NCBI GenBank assembly: GCA_029834535.1
Contig: JAQMWT010000572.1
Location: forward strand, 62,001 to 126,000
DNA: 64,000 nt
Reading direction: 5' to 3'
Source: Chrysophaeum taylorii
Taxonomy: Eukaryota; Sar; Pelagophyceae; Pelagomonadales; Pelagomonadaceae
Positions 31,001 to 38,289 of the stretch are shown here, piece by piece. How positions within the stretch are numbered: the first letter of the stretch is position 1; each line of letters opens with the position of its first letter. Under the pieces are notes generated by a model. That model was not told the origin of the DNA. It worked only from the letters and a program-made list of their open reading frames with translations, and did not search any database. The position numbers and the translations under genes are program-made.

Positions 31001-33408
31001 AAAGATGATGAGATGGTCAGGTTATCGCCTCGAGCTCGCACAGCGGTACCTCCATCAGAGGCTGTGAATTCGAAACGAGGGAAGTGGATACAGCACGAAA
31101 TTGACGGTGTCGACGACGGCAGTTTGATAGCACGGTGCATGGCAGGTACTTGCGTTGTTTTTGTTGGACTCTCCCCTGTCTCGATGCGTAGAGTCGACGC
31201 GACCACGAAGAGTTCGCGGGTCGTCGTCGGCGTAAGGTGCAGCGAAAAAGGTGTGCCCCGCACGTCGACCACCAGTCGTTCGGAGAACTGTTGCGCCACC
31301 TTGATCGAGACGCCGAACGGTGCGAATACGGTCTCTTCATTCTTCGACGCATGTCGCTGCTTGAAAACCCGCGCGTTGCTCGTATTGATTGCCCACGTTT
31401 GATTGCCCGTCTCCGCCGAGTCACCATCGATTGACAAGGAGCCGGTCTCGACGACAAAGGCGGTTTCAGTACCGGCGGGAAAGATGAATGTGGGAGTCCC
31501 GAGCTTGACATCGACCAATAGGAGCGGCTCCGCTGCCGCAGCTTGTTTTATCGCCCGGCGAAACGCGCTCGAAGCAAGTTTTACACTCTGGGCAGGTTTC
31601 ATCGGCGCCGGAACGTCGTCGTCGTCTCGAAACGTGAAGGCATCGAAAACGGAGTGCACTACTGGCGCGTAGGTCATGCGGCAAGACGTGGCTCTCGCGA
31701 TGACGGAGAGACGGAATTTTGCTGGGTGTGATTTCTTCTGGAACTTTCGCCTGGAGACGAGGAGTTGTGCCGGTAGACCGTTGATCGCGGCGGCGGCCTC
31801 CGCATCCTTCGAGAGTGACTTCGGGCAGGCGGTCGCGTTCAAGACGTTTGCAGGCTGGCGAAGGAACCACGAACCACCTTCCGCAGCCTCGCAAGTCGCC
31901 AGGCGTGTTTTCGATGATGGAGTGACAACGTACAGATTGCGGAGGCCGGCGACGACGTCGAGATCCGAATCGACGGTGGAACGCGCGAAGGCCGAGGCGT
32001 CGACGCCGCACTCCAGCAAAGGTAGCCCGGCGTTGTCGTCGTAAACAAAACAGCGGAAGCCGCCATGCGCCGAAAAGCGGAGCAACTCGAAGTCTGCGGG
32101 CGGTCGAGCATTTCGCTCCTCTTCCTCCGCCTGGCGCACGATGGCTTCGAGGTCGGCCATCGTCGCTTCCTCGCTCTCATCCCGCGGCGACGTCGTCTTC
32201 TCCTCTTCTTCGTCGTCTTCTGCCTCCGAAACTAAAAGATCTCGCTTAGCGATCACAGTCTGGCGCCAGCGGGCGACCGCCGAGAATGGTACGGTCAACT
32301 CGATTGTTGCCATGTCGTTTTCGGCGTCGTCGGATCGCTCGGCGCGCTCGAACAACTCGACGTAGCGATCGCGCACGCGAAGACTTCGCGCGATTTCGAG
32401 CGGCCAATGCACGGCTCGTCGTCGCTCGCGCGCGTCCGCGAGTGCTGGATGGGACATCTCGGCGGCATATTTCCACCACGCGCGCGCGTTTCTCTTGCTC
32501 ACCGGACGAGCGCGAGCCGCCCCGAGCAAAGCGGCGGGGTGTCGTCGCGCGAGACGGCCGCGGCGCGACACGAGATCGAGCTTGTGAGCGAGGGACCTCG
32601 CCGCCTGCACAACGGCTGGGCGTGCGTGGAGCGTCGCACCGTCCATGCTGAGCTCGACGCGGTACCGCGGGTTGCCGGCGCGATCGCGGTCGTTGCGCGT
32701 CGCTCGAAGAGCAACGTCGAGCGGTTCGAGGACGTACTCGTCGTCGTCGGTTTTCGCCGGCCTCCTTCGGCAATATAGCGCGAGGCCCTGCACTCTCGCG
32801 ACGTTTCGGATCAGCGTGGAGGCGTTCCGCTCGACGAACGCGCGTTCCCAAGCGGCGTTGGCCGCGCACGCCTCGAACGAAGCGACCTCCAGGCCGCACG
32901 CGAAGCGATCGTCCTCGTACCTCAGACGCACCGCGCGGATGCTCACCTCGATGTTGTCGACGATTTTCGCAGCGTATCGCGCGAGGAATCCGGGCGATCG
33001 CTTCTCGTTGGACAATCTTTTTTTACTTTTGTTGAGCCAAGCGACGAAGGCCGCGTCGGAAGCGGAGAGCCTCGCCCGCACGGCCTCCCGCAGCGCTCGC
33101 GGATCCACGCGAGTCGCCTCGGTCGACACGAGCGCTGTCACGCCCTTGATATCGATCTGCACCGGCGACGAACCCAGCCGGTTCCAAGGGATCACCACCG
33201 TCAGTGACTCGATGGAGCCGTTGCGCACATTGCACTGCGGCAACTTGAGTTTGTTGTTCAACGCCGACGCCTTGAGCGCGAGGTTGCGCAGCTCGAGTTT
33301 GCCTGACCAGATCCCTAATTCCAAGTTTTCGGGATGCAGACCCTCGACGTAGCCGCCGATCGTCGAGTCGAGGACGTGGAAGAGGAGGGTCTTCAAGGAT
33401 TGCGCCAT
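25027..33408 (-). CDS. VPS13: VPS13-family bridge-like lipid transfer protein
   Basis: One uninterrupted frame of 2,793 residues, the longest gene here. It begins with a chorein N-terminal domain (MAQSLKTLLFHVLDSTIGGY, with KLELRNLALK and a conserved NLELGIWSG), runs through a long beta-rich rod, has an SHR-BD/VAB-like region from about 1,780 (LWVVNKSGLPLSFAR), and ends with the VPS13_C/ATG2_C-like helical segment from about 2,570 (YQILSQWHRIVGSLASIGSP, then FTTGLYTGTASLGAGVVGG). VPS13 proteins form hydrophobic channels that move phospholipids between organelles at contact sites. It is shorter than animal and plant VPS13 (over 3,000 residues), and no PH or UBA insertion was noticed. Divergent from aprataxin, 155 bp apart. 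Confidence 0.9.
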   Translation of the reverse strand: MAQSLKTLLFHVLDSTIGGYVEGLHPENLELGIWSGKLELRNLALKASALNNKLKLPQCNVRNGSIESLTVVIPWNRLGSSPVQIDIKGVTALVSTEATRVDPRALREAVRARLSASDAAFVAWLNKSKKRLSNEKRSPGFLARYAAKIVDNIEVSIRAVRLRYEDDRFACGLEVASFEACAANAAWERAFVERNASTLIRNVARVQGLALYCRRRPAKTDDDEYVLEPLDVALRATRNDRDRAGNPRYRVELSMDGATLHARPAVVQAARSLAHKLDLVSRRGRLARRHPAALLGAARARPVSKRNARAWWKYAAEMSHPALADARERRRAVHWPLEIARSLRVRDRYVELFERAERSDDAENDMATIELTVPFSAVARWRQTVIAKRDLLVSEAEDDEEEEKTTSPRDESEEATMADLEAIVRQAEEEERNARPPADFELLRFSAHGGFRCFVYDDNAGLPLLECGVDASAFARSTVDSDLDVVAGLRNLYVVTPSSKTRLATCEAAEGGSWFLRQPANVLNATACPKSLSKDAEAAAAINGLPAQLLVSRRKFQKKSHPAKFRLSVIARATSCRMTYAPVVHSVFDAFTFRDDDDVPAPMKPAQSVKLASSAFRRAIKQAAAAEPLLLVDVKLGTPTFIFPAGTETAFVVETGSLSIDGDSAETGNQTWAINTSNARVFKQRHASKNEETVFAPFGVSIKVAQQFSERLVVDVRGTPFSLHLTPTTTRELFVVASTLRIETGESPTKTTQVPAMHRAIKLPSSTPSISCCIHFPRFEFTASDGGTAVRARGDNLTISSSFTSSRLEIRAVLQSMAVNVVGVTYVVQSFGPKESEQAAQAAARARDSLPRTMMIEDDSASDENALFSVSFVSSKEPNANGQSTRLWAYFSSLRMRLGAATLRPFGWLIAETLAGLKKIMAKSGKRRSSQIDSLAAPDYMRSMATASVGDGKSQIVVVVGEVSAVLLDATGTRAIATAALQGAAFASTSDKSEASQQAAARFIALVLTSNDEGAYQQMIGARQSAVRDGVFFSVDYEAAARESSLDFSLRPASLLLLPGPLGAMLEALGAISTTVTEVFSPVDLSRGDVVRMSVDRVSGELSKAVANIDNERTLIVSFSMPMGEIALLKDAGRAQSEALVLCFGVAISTKFTIAGGVQQSIMLSGTLTDMTVALAEDGLQDFEGRRTPIILVDPASMGATTKQIRLKGNRYSTTIEANLSGFDARLSYRDALTVISILGALVRKPSMKEPSFSLGHAREHSRSSAPPHKALETPTGNQNEVTAKIRLLTGARITFIDDSRGTSVPLLKFTTGAFAAHFTGPSTNRIGDVMLTCAASFFNRHCLASEPLVSTFTLQCSFDTGPDKCIIRIASDEILELTTSTSLVGDLVSLSDRLAREAKNALRNDVVVEKIRDAPPLIVVNETELDLRCRATTLASGWAELAPGTRVSFDAATHNSKISDLRLLEGPRDVDIGYGSSWILKDLNACTPNRSVRRFVNLDSFDEMAEDREFSTLIDSNVISWRCGYDDNAGCILARIQSCLLLSNHTSIDFEMRAQDNEQRQNEIIGAAPRNLQVSLPLHLARRGCALILRRKAEGSTGTWLWSEQSFFASESEQNHDEDNSLFGVPKSRSRAPVLVSCANRRNKNLLQHVIVAVSNKGSTDDRVVELYPPILTRSRLPCGVVVALATKQAEARLRVQPGADCGCCELDPSANGVWMSCRIGEFRGRCSKKLDPRVVPDKLAGGRRRAINDDEWCFELELVATGDSTMQVEVEVSRTFNGLGLEISLSVPLWVVNKSGLPLSFARQLPRGWNRSMSTGSLQGEEIRRREEQRRIVIDDVTITAPTNVLLDVGGAPRVKDRAYTDSDLYYISKPLPRPLDASRRLLTEFCTTGCLTISNGDIERFLHVYVAVELRSDKAPDWLLESDYFSRATDIVDHIAIGRKRGPLSFKSNDSVLKYVVWRADLAPGGGVAELGTDDGDSYLLFFTKEDTTTRSSELSQSGASDSISLDNERKTEAAAREWAASWPGRDWFARESGTTMVCSNSLYVGNGDSWSPRLAVGASSFVVSIADEPQLIELDIRPSPLFGRFANYARIVTVGPRFGIRNIDPQAVLVVRQTGKQGSLSLEPRMPESISWHWPDRKCRKQLQFGVLINQTAFWAEGSVAVDAAGGHALWLNKDKVLRVEISLNNAVSAPPHETVTIFVRVETKDGGLFAAKNAHPSEAVSLWQGDRVLMVVPPGETKIIGWIYGAGKQRSSVLGLEVVGHERTLIDMNDILCETRVSPTMLAKVRIDDGTRVVEFVQPGAERNTMTAATSAAPRRRLSFMLEVPGVGLSIVGQDLDGERRELSYGRIMRTRLLMESRPEADELHVSIGSLQLDNHVMNALWPTFLTSSSVVGMESSSSSTQEFASLVAVTSKHSDETSTLRYLAVRILPVEFRADLSSLNTLAAATIGPIRKTTGIPVGTQLERCLSPGTHDARPPTYDEARSLALRRRGYIEALVLHPMEATLSFEPTRAAVFEEDDNDEEVLGSIQNLATISKATVRLKSFAVTNVMESPEELSRRIWRHYGYQILSQWHRIVGSLASIGSPINLVEDIGSGVREFFYAPSRGIVKSPQAFTTGLYTGTASLGAGVVGGLSSSIAGVGGVLSHNVSMLTGDSEFIASREARRRRFAADGGGASAGIVEGVETVATGLMQGVGGLLTKPVQGARSEGLAGLAAGTAQGVTGLAVKPVVGILDGASAVLLGISQTVVPARIKQIRPARALDRAKGSTVSVIPGCPVAAAATAASNPD

Positions 33409-33534
33409 ACTTGTTGTTGTTGTTGTTTCGGGCTCCCTTCTACAATCCGTTGATCATTCCGTTCCACAAGCTTTTTGTCATCATCTTCCTCGTGCGCGGC
33501 AACGCGTTCGTCGTCGTCACCCCCCGGGCGGCGC

Positions 33535-33556
33535 TACTACTACTACTACTACTACG
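33535..33556. repeat. (ACT)n run in aprataxin 5' leader
   Basis: About seven tandem CTA/ACT units directly upstream of the predicted start codon. Probably 5' untranslated sequence. Confidence 0.8.
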
Positions 33557-33563
33557 GAGGAGT

Positions 33564-34199
33564 ATGGCAGAGCCGGCGGCGAAGCGCGCCAAGAAATTGG
33601 ATTTTCCTGCGTACGCACCGCCCGCCGGAAAGCCGACTCGGACTTCGAATTTGCGCGAAGCGCTTCGAGACCCGCCGGCGACCTCGACTTACGCGAGCGA
33701 CGAGGTGGTGAGGTTCATCTACGACGGGTATCCCAAGGCGCGCGTCCATCTGCTCGCGCTGGCTCCGCCGGGCTCGCCGCTTCGGGACGTCAAATCGGTC
33801 AAAGATCTGCGGCCGAAGCATCTCGAGGCGTTGCGCGCGTTCCACGCGCGGTGCGAGGAGTGCGCGCGCTCTCTGCCGGAGGAGTCCGTCCGTATCGGGT
33901 ACCACGCCGAGCCGAGCATGAACTGGCTCCACTGCCACGTGATATCGACGGACTTCGACTCGACGTGCCTCAAGACGAAGCAGCACTGGAACTCGTTTAT
34001 GACTGATTTTTTCGTGCCCGCGGACGAGGTCGAGCGTCTGTTGGAGACCGACGACGACGCCTTCGGCACGGCCCTCCGCACCGACCTCGCGGCCCGCGCA
34101 AAGCACGAGAAGGACGACCTCCGGTGTCACCGCTGCCTTAAACCCCAGAAGAACATGCCCGCGCTCAAGGCGCACATCCTCGCGTGCACTACATACTAG
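33564..34199 (+). CDS. APTX: Aprataxin-like DNA 5'-adenylate hydrolase (HIT plus zinc finger)
   Basis: 211 residues from ATG 33564, single exon. The HIT domain occupies about 20-165: IYDGYPKARVHLLALAPPG, DLRPKHLEALRAFH, GYHAEPSMNWLHCHVISTDFDS, where the His-x-His pair is the catalytic histidine motif. The C-terminus has a C2HC zinc finger (CHRCLKPQKNMPALKAHILAC; written CHRC..LKAHILAC), as in aprataxin. Aprataxin removes AMP from aborted DNA ligation ends in single-strand break repair. The N-terminal FHA domain of animal aprataxin is absent, as in fungi and plants. The coding end overlaps that of the convergent wybutosine gene by 11 bp. Confidence 0.9.
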   Translation: MAEPAAKRAKKLDFPAYAPPAGKPTRTSNLREALRDPPATSTYASDEVVRFIYDGYPKARVHLLALAPPGSPLRDVKSVKDLRPKHLEALRAFHARCEECARSLPEESVRIGYHAEPSMNWLHCHVISTDFDSTCLKTKQHWNSFMTDFFVPADEVERLLETDDDAFGTALRTDLAARAKHEKDDLRCHRCLKPQKNMPALKAHILACTTY

Positions 34200-35721
34200 T
34201 TATGACGTCCTCATCACTCCGCGTCCTTTTTTCTTTTCTTCTAGAGCAGCGGAAGTCGACGGTAACGCGGTACTGGCGCTTGGCGACCGAGGGCCCGGCG
34301 CGGCCCGAGTAGAGGACGTCGCACTCGAGTTCGTGGTCGGCGCAAGCGTGGGCGAGGAAGGCGCGCGTGCGCGCGCAGGTCGGGAGTTCCCAGTCGGCGG
34401 CGAAGTCGGTCCAGTGGACGACGGCGCCGGCGGGGTCGGCGACGTGGAAGAGGGCGTCCAAGACGTCGCGGCCGCGACCGTCGGCGACGTCGCCATCGAC
34501 GGGATGTTTCGGTCGCGGGGCGAGGATGCGGTCGAAGCGACGTTGTTCGGCGCGCAGGGTCGCGAGGTCCTCGAGGACGTCGGCCTCGACGACGGTCAAG
34601 ACGGCCGCGCGGTCTGGCGCGGCGCGGCGGAGAGCGTCGAGGCCGCGGCGACAGCATCGCGCCGCGACGGGCGCGAGCTCGACGGCCCGGACGCTCGCGC
34701 AGCGCGTTCGCGCGGCGATGCCGAGGGCCTCCGGGCCGCACCCGGCGAAGAGCGAGAGCACGCGCTCGCCGGGCTTGACGCTCTTGCAGATCCTCGTCCG
34801 CTCGAGGGCCATGCGCGGCGAAAAAAACGTCGCGTCCAAGTCGACGATTATCCGGACGCCGGCCTCGACGTGCGTCGTGACGAGCGGGGAGCGACGCGCC
34901 CCCGCGACGATGCGGAGCGGGGCTGCCGGGGCGCGCTCGTCGCCGTGGAGCCGCTCGGCCGCGACCGCGACGACGCGAATCTTCTTGTTCGACGCGAGCA
35001 CTCGATCGGCCGAGTCGTCTGTTCTCGCGACCGCGACGTCGCCGATCACGTCGAAGCGCGGTGTTCGCTCGTCGCGGGGCTCGGCCAGGATCGCCCGTTC
35101 GAACCGCTCGATCTTGGCCCAGTTCCGCTGGTGCTTCTCGTTGACGACCTCGACGAGCCAGGCGGCGTCGGCCGCGAGCGACGCGCCCGACGGCGCGACC
35201 AGCGGCATCTCTAGACCCTCGTCTCCGACCACGGCGACCACGTCGCCCTGAAGCCCCACGTTCTTGAACACGCTCCGCGCGCACCGCACGAGCTTCCGCG
35301 CGGCCCGCCCCGTGCGGCACCGCACGTGCACGATGAACGGCTCGTACCGTAGCCACACGCCGCTCTCGCCGCCGAGCGGCGCCGACCGGAACCCGTCGGC
35401 CTCCTCGGGCTTGTCGCCGGTCAAGTAGGCCAGGTCGATCAACTCGTGCGACACGCGTCCGCGGGCGAACTCCTCGGTCGCCTTGCCGCCGACCCCCCGC
35501 CACACGAAGCACCGCCCGGCGCACGACGACGTGGTATACCACGCGGGGTTGCTGTTGATGGCGGCGCACACGGACACGGCGCGCGGGTCTATAGCGCCCG
35601 CGCCGCTCTTGTCGCGCTTACCCAGCGCGCTCTCCTTGGCCCGGGCGAACGCCTTTTCGCGCTGACCCCCCCCCTCCTCGTCGGACGACAGGATCACTTC
35701 TTCTTCTTCTTCTTCTGGCAT
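34189..35721 (-). CDS. TYW3 / TRM5-TYW2-like fusion for wybutosine synthesis
   Basis: 510 residues from ATG 35719-35721. The first 170 residues match TYW3, the tRNA wybutosine-synthesising methyltransferase: KRDKSGAGAIDP, then INSNPAWYTTSSCAGRCFVW and EPFIVHVRCRTGRAARKLV. The C-terminal half matches the Met-10+/TRM5-TYW2 methyltransferase or aminocarboxypropyl-transferase family: ATFFSPRMALERTRI, GERVLSLFAGCGPEALGIAA, and DRILAPRP. Both activities act on the modified guanosine next to the anticodon of tRNA-Phe. Plants have a related TYW3-kelch-TYW2 fusion; here no kelch part lies between. Which family member the second half is cannot be settled without an alignment. Confidence 0.8.
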   Translation of the reverse strand: MPEEEEEEVILSSDEEGGGQREKAFARAKESALGKRDKSGAGAIDPRAVSVCAAINSNPAWYTTSSCAGRCFVWRGVGGKATEEFARGRVSHELIDLAYLTGDKPEEADGFRSAPLGGESGVWLRYEPFIVHVRCRTGRAARKLVRCARSVFKNVGLQGDVVAVVGDEGLEMPLVAPSGASLAADAAWLVEVVNEKHQRNWAKIERFERAILAEPRDERTPRFDVIGDVAVARTDDSADRVLASNKKIRVVAVAAERLHGDERAPAAPLRIVAGARRSPLVTTHVEAGVRIIVDLDATFFSPRMALERTRICKSVKPGERVLSLFAGCGPEALGIAARTRCASVRAVELAPVAARCCRRGLDALRRAAPDRAAVLTVVEADVLEDLATLRAEQRRFDRILAPRPKHPVDGDVADGRGRDVLDALFHVADPAGAVVHWTDFAADWELPTCARTRAFLAHACADHELECDVLYSGRAGPSVAKRQYRVTVDFRCSRRKEKRTRSDEDVITSM

Positions 35722-35762
35722 TTTTTCGACTTTATATATAGTCTTGCGATTCAAGTTTGCGA

Positions 35763-37119
35763 ATGCTCACCGACAACGACAAGCGCCTGTGCCAGGTCGC
35801 GCTCGCGCACGTGATCCTGAGGAGTGCCGCCGCCAAAGAAGCTCGACTAGAGGAGCCCGTCGTCTCGCGACAAGCCATCGCCGAAGCGTTGTGCGATCAC
35901 CGCCGCGACTTCCAAGCCTCGACCGAAACGATACTCTACCGTGAATCCCTCGAGTCGTCGTCGTCGTCCTCCTCCTCCTAAAGGACTACTCCCTAGGAGA
36001 CCTCGAGCACCTCGCGACCTTGCCGATCACGGGGAGCATCCAGCTCAACCGGCACCTCGAGGCGGTGCGTCTCGTTGCCGCGGCTCGTGATCCGAGACGC
36101 TTCGCTTCCTCTCAGGTCACCGACCGCGCGCTGCGAGAGGGTCGGCTCGGCCCGAAACAACTCTCGACGTGAGAGCGATCGCGTCTTCGCTCGACGCGTT
36201 GTCTGTCGCAGGTGGATCCAGCTCCACGGCTGGGGTGCGCTTTTCCGCCGGAAAAGTAGCTCACCGCGGTCGCGCAGACCTCGTCGTCGCGTCGTGCGAC
36301 TGGCCAACCTCCGAGAAACACGACCGATTGTGTGTTGCGTCTCGAGAGGACCGGAGACTGACCCACCACGCAGGAAGTGCGGCCTCGACCTCTTTGTGAT
36401 CCTCTCGAGAGTCCATCGTCCGCTAGCGCTTCGCGGGAGATGCTTACCGTTGGACGTCGCAGGCGCCGTCCTCGCTCCGCCCGTCTTGTTCGGATTGCAC
36501 TCGCTTGCGGCCCGCACGTTTGTTAATGTTGTTGTTGTTCCGTTAACTGACACCTAGGTCTCGCGCTCGAGCTCGTTGATCCGATGGAAAGCGGCCGACT
36601 CTGTCGTCTCGTCGCGTCCTGCAAGCTGTGAGCGCGAACGCGGCCGCGATGCTGTCGTGATTGATAAGGCTCAGGCTCCTCGATGCGCTCCGCATCGTGC
36701 TCCTCGAGTTCAGTCTTAAACACACGGTGCGCTGCAAGTTGGGGCCCGTCGCCTTGACATCAACCCGCAGGACCTCGCCGGTGATGCGTCTCCGAGGTCG
36801 CTTACTAATTCTATAACGGCGGCAGACTTTTCTTCGTCCTCGAGCGCGTCCAAGTCCGAGCGAGTGCGGACCTCCGCGGTTTATTGGATGATCACGATGT
36901 TTCGCAGGTTGCGATCTCGGAGATGCTGGTGCGTGCACGACGTCGCCTTTCCTTCCCCAATCAAACCATCGAACGTCGTACAAACCGAATTCTCGTCAGG
37001 CCCGGCTCCTCGAGGACTTCGAGCATGTCCCCTTGGCGCGCGCGTTCCTACTCGTACTCGCGGAAGAAGCCCTCCACGTCCTCTCAAAGACAAAAAAGAA
37101 CATCCCCCCCACCATCTAA
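35763..37119 (+). CDS. Intron-dense gene of unknown function, 12 or more exons
   Basis: Hand-built model: exons 35763-35940, 35997-36168, 36212-36234, 36278-36329, 36374-36395, 36463-36517, 36558-36627, 36675-36726, 36771-36780, 36826-36863, 36908-36928 and 37000-37119. Eleven introns of 40-71 nt all begin GT (mostly GTGNG) and end AG, several with CTAAC/CTGAC/ACTAAT branch-like sites. The sum is exactly 271 codons, giving 270 residues. Protein-like helical blocks support it: LCQVALAHVILRS, LEHLATLPITGS, LALELVDPMESGRLCRLVAS, ALRIVLLEFSLKH, and ARAFLLVLAEEALHVLSK. A further 51-nt in-frame intron (36065-36115) is possible. The middle exons (36374-36517) are least certain. No family recognised. 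The start is 41 bp from the divergent wybutosine gene. Confidence 0.6.
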
Positions 37120-37847
37120 GCAGGCGTGTCTAGGCAACTCCTCCACGCCGGCCGGGAGGCTTCCCGCAGCTGCACGCCGCATCGGACCCGGTCGAAACTG
37201 GCACCGGGGCTCTCCGACCTCGGGTACCGAGGCAAGTCGCGCCACCAGCGCGGGGCGGTATCAGGAGCGTGCGTGGTGACCACGCTGTGCACCACGTGGC
37301 CGAAGTCGGCAAACAACGCATCGCCGGAGCGCAGTTCGAATCTCGCGCTACCGTAATCAAACACGCACGACGAGCCAAGCGAAACTGCCAAGCCGAACCC
37401 TTGGAGGCCGTGGTCGACGTGCTCTCCCAACGATCCTCCTGGCGCGTACAAGAGCGAGAGGAGCGAGTCGAAGCGCGCTGCTTCGAGACGCGCGCGCGCG
37501 TCGGGGTCGCTCACTTCGGAAGCGGCTTCGCGCGCTAACCTCCGCGCCCACGCGAATAGTGGTGCCGGGTTCTTCTTGGAATTCGTCTCCCAGGTGTACG
37601 GGTGCCGCCACACGCACAGTGGCCAGGGTCGGTCTGGCGCGTGGGCTTCGTCGCCTGCGAGTCGCCGCTCTTCGACCGTCCCGCGCGCCGCCGAGCACAG
37701 TCCGCCGTACAAAAGGCACTGTCCGGTATCGTCCAGCGCGCCCCGCACCAGCACGCCCGACCGATGAACGAGCGAGACTGTTGCCGCTCGTGACACGTCG
37801 TCGAGAGAGGACCAAGCTAAAACGGCAACAACCAGACAATTGGGCAT
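37116..37847 (-). CDS. AlkB-like 2-oxoglutarate/Fe(II) oxygenase
   Basis: 243 residues from the ATG at 37845-37847. The C-terminal half shows the double-stranded beta-helix of AlkB enzymes: SLLSLLYAPGGSLGEHVDHGLQGFG contains the HxD iron pair (GEHVDHG), then VSLGSSCVFDYG, the RSGDALFADFGHVVHSVV block with the distal His, and a late Arg (FDRVRCG) that should bind 2-oxoglutarate. AlkB homologues demethylate nucleic acids or proteins; the substrate here is unknown. The N-terminal hydrophobic stretch (CLVVAVLAWSS) could be a targeting signal. Its stop overlaps the stop of the convergent intron-dense gene by 3-4 bases. Confidence 0.75.
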   Translation of the reverse strand: MPNCLVVAVLAWSSLDDVSRAATVSLVHRSGVLVRGALDDTGQCLLYGGLCSAARGTVEERRLAGDEAHAPDRPWPLCVWRHPYTWETNSKKNPAPLFAWARRLAREAASEVSDPDARARLEAARFDSLLSLLYAPGGSLGEHVDHGLQGFGLAVSLGSSCVFDYGSARFELRSGDALFADFGHVVHSVVTTHAPDTAPRWWRDLPRYPRSESPGASFDRVRCGVQLREASRPAWRSCLDTPA

Positions 37848-38289
37848 GCTGCGCCAGCATCCTAACCCCGCCCTTGCTCTCACCCCCGCCAATCTAAGCT
37901 CCTTTAATCAGCGCACGCTCCCCCCTTTAACCATTTGAGTTTGCTCCTAAACCCAAAGGCCGTTAGAGCAGTCGTCGACTTTTGAGCAGTCGACCTTTAC
38001 TTAAGATCCTAACGAACGCCCCAGCGCCGGAAGTCGGCGCTTGTGGAGGATTGGAGGGACCAAACGCGACTTCCTCGACACATATCATTGCCATGGTGAG
38101 CGGCGCTGCGGCGCGCGAACTTGTATGTGTCGCGTTTTCGACGGCGGGCTATCCGAATTAAGTACGCCCTGCGCTTTGCTGGCCGCCAGCTGGCGATTTC
38201 ATTATGCATCCCACGAGAAAGTGCCACCCCACCCCCATGGACCAGCATTTTCTCGTAGGATGCCTAGAAAAAATTCGCCGGCACCGGCT
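37848..38289. other. Intergenic, hairpin, no supported gene
   Basis: No convincing gene. A perfect hairpin with stems GCGCCG (38024-38029) and CGGCGC (38035-38040) and loop GAAGT shares its GCCGGAAGT core with the hairpin near 12499-12519. Confidence 0.45.

Noticed and set aside
35997-36557. Single long last exon ending at 36557 for the intron-dense gene
   Set aside because: The frame stays open but turns Arg/Pro-rich; further splicing gives better protein-like sequence and continues exactly to a stop at 37119.
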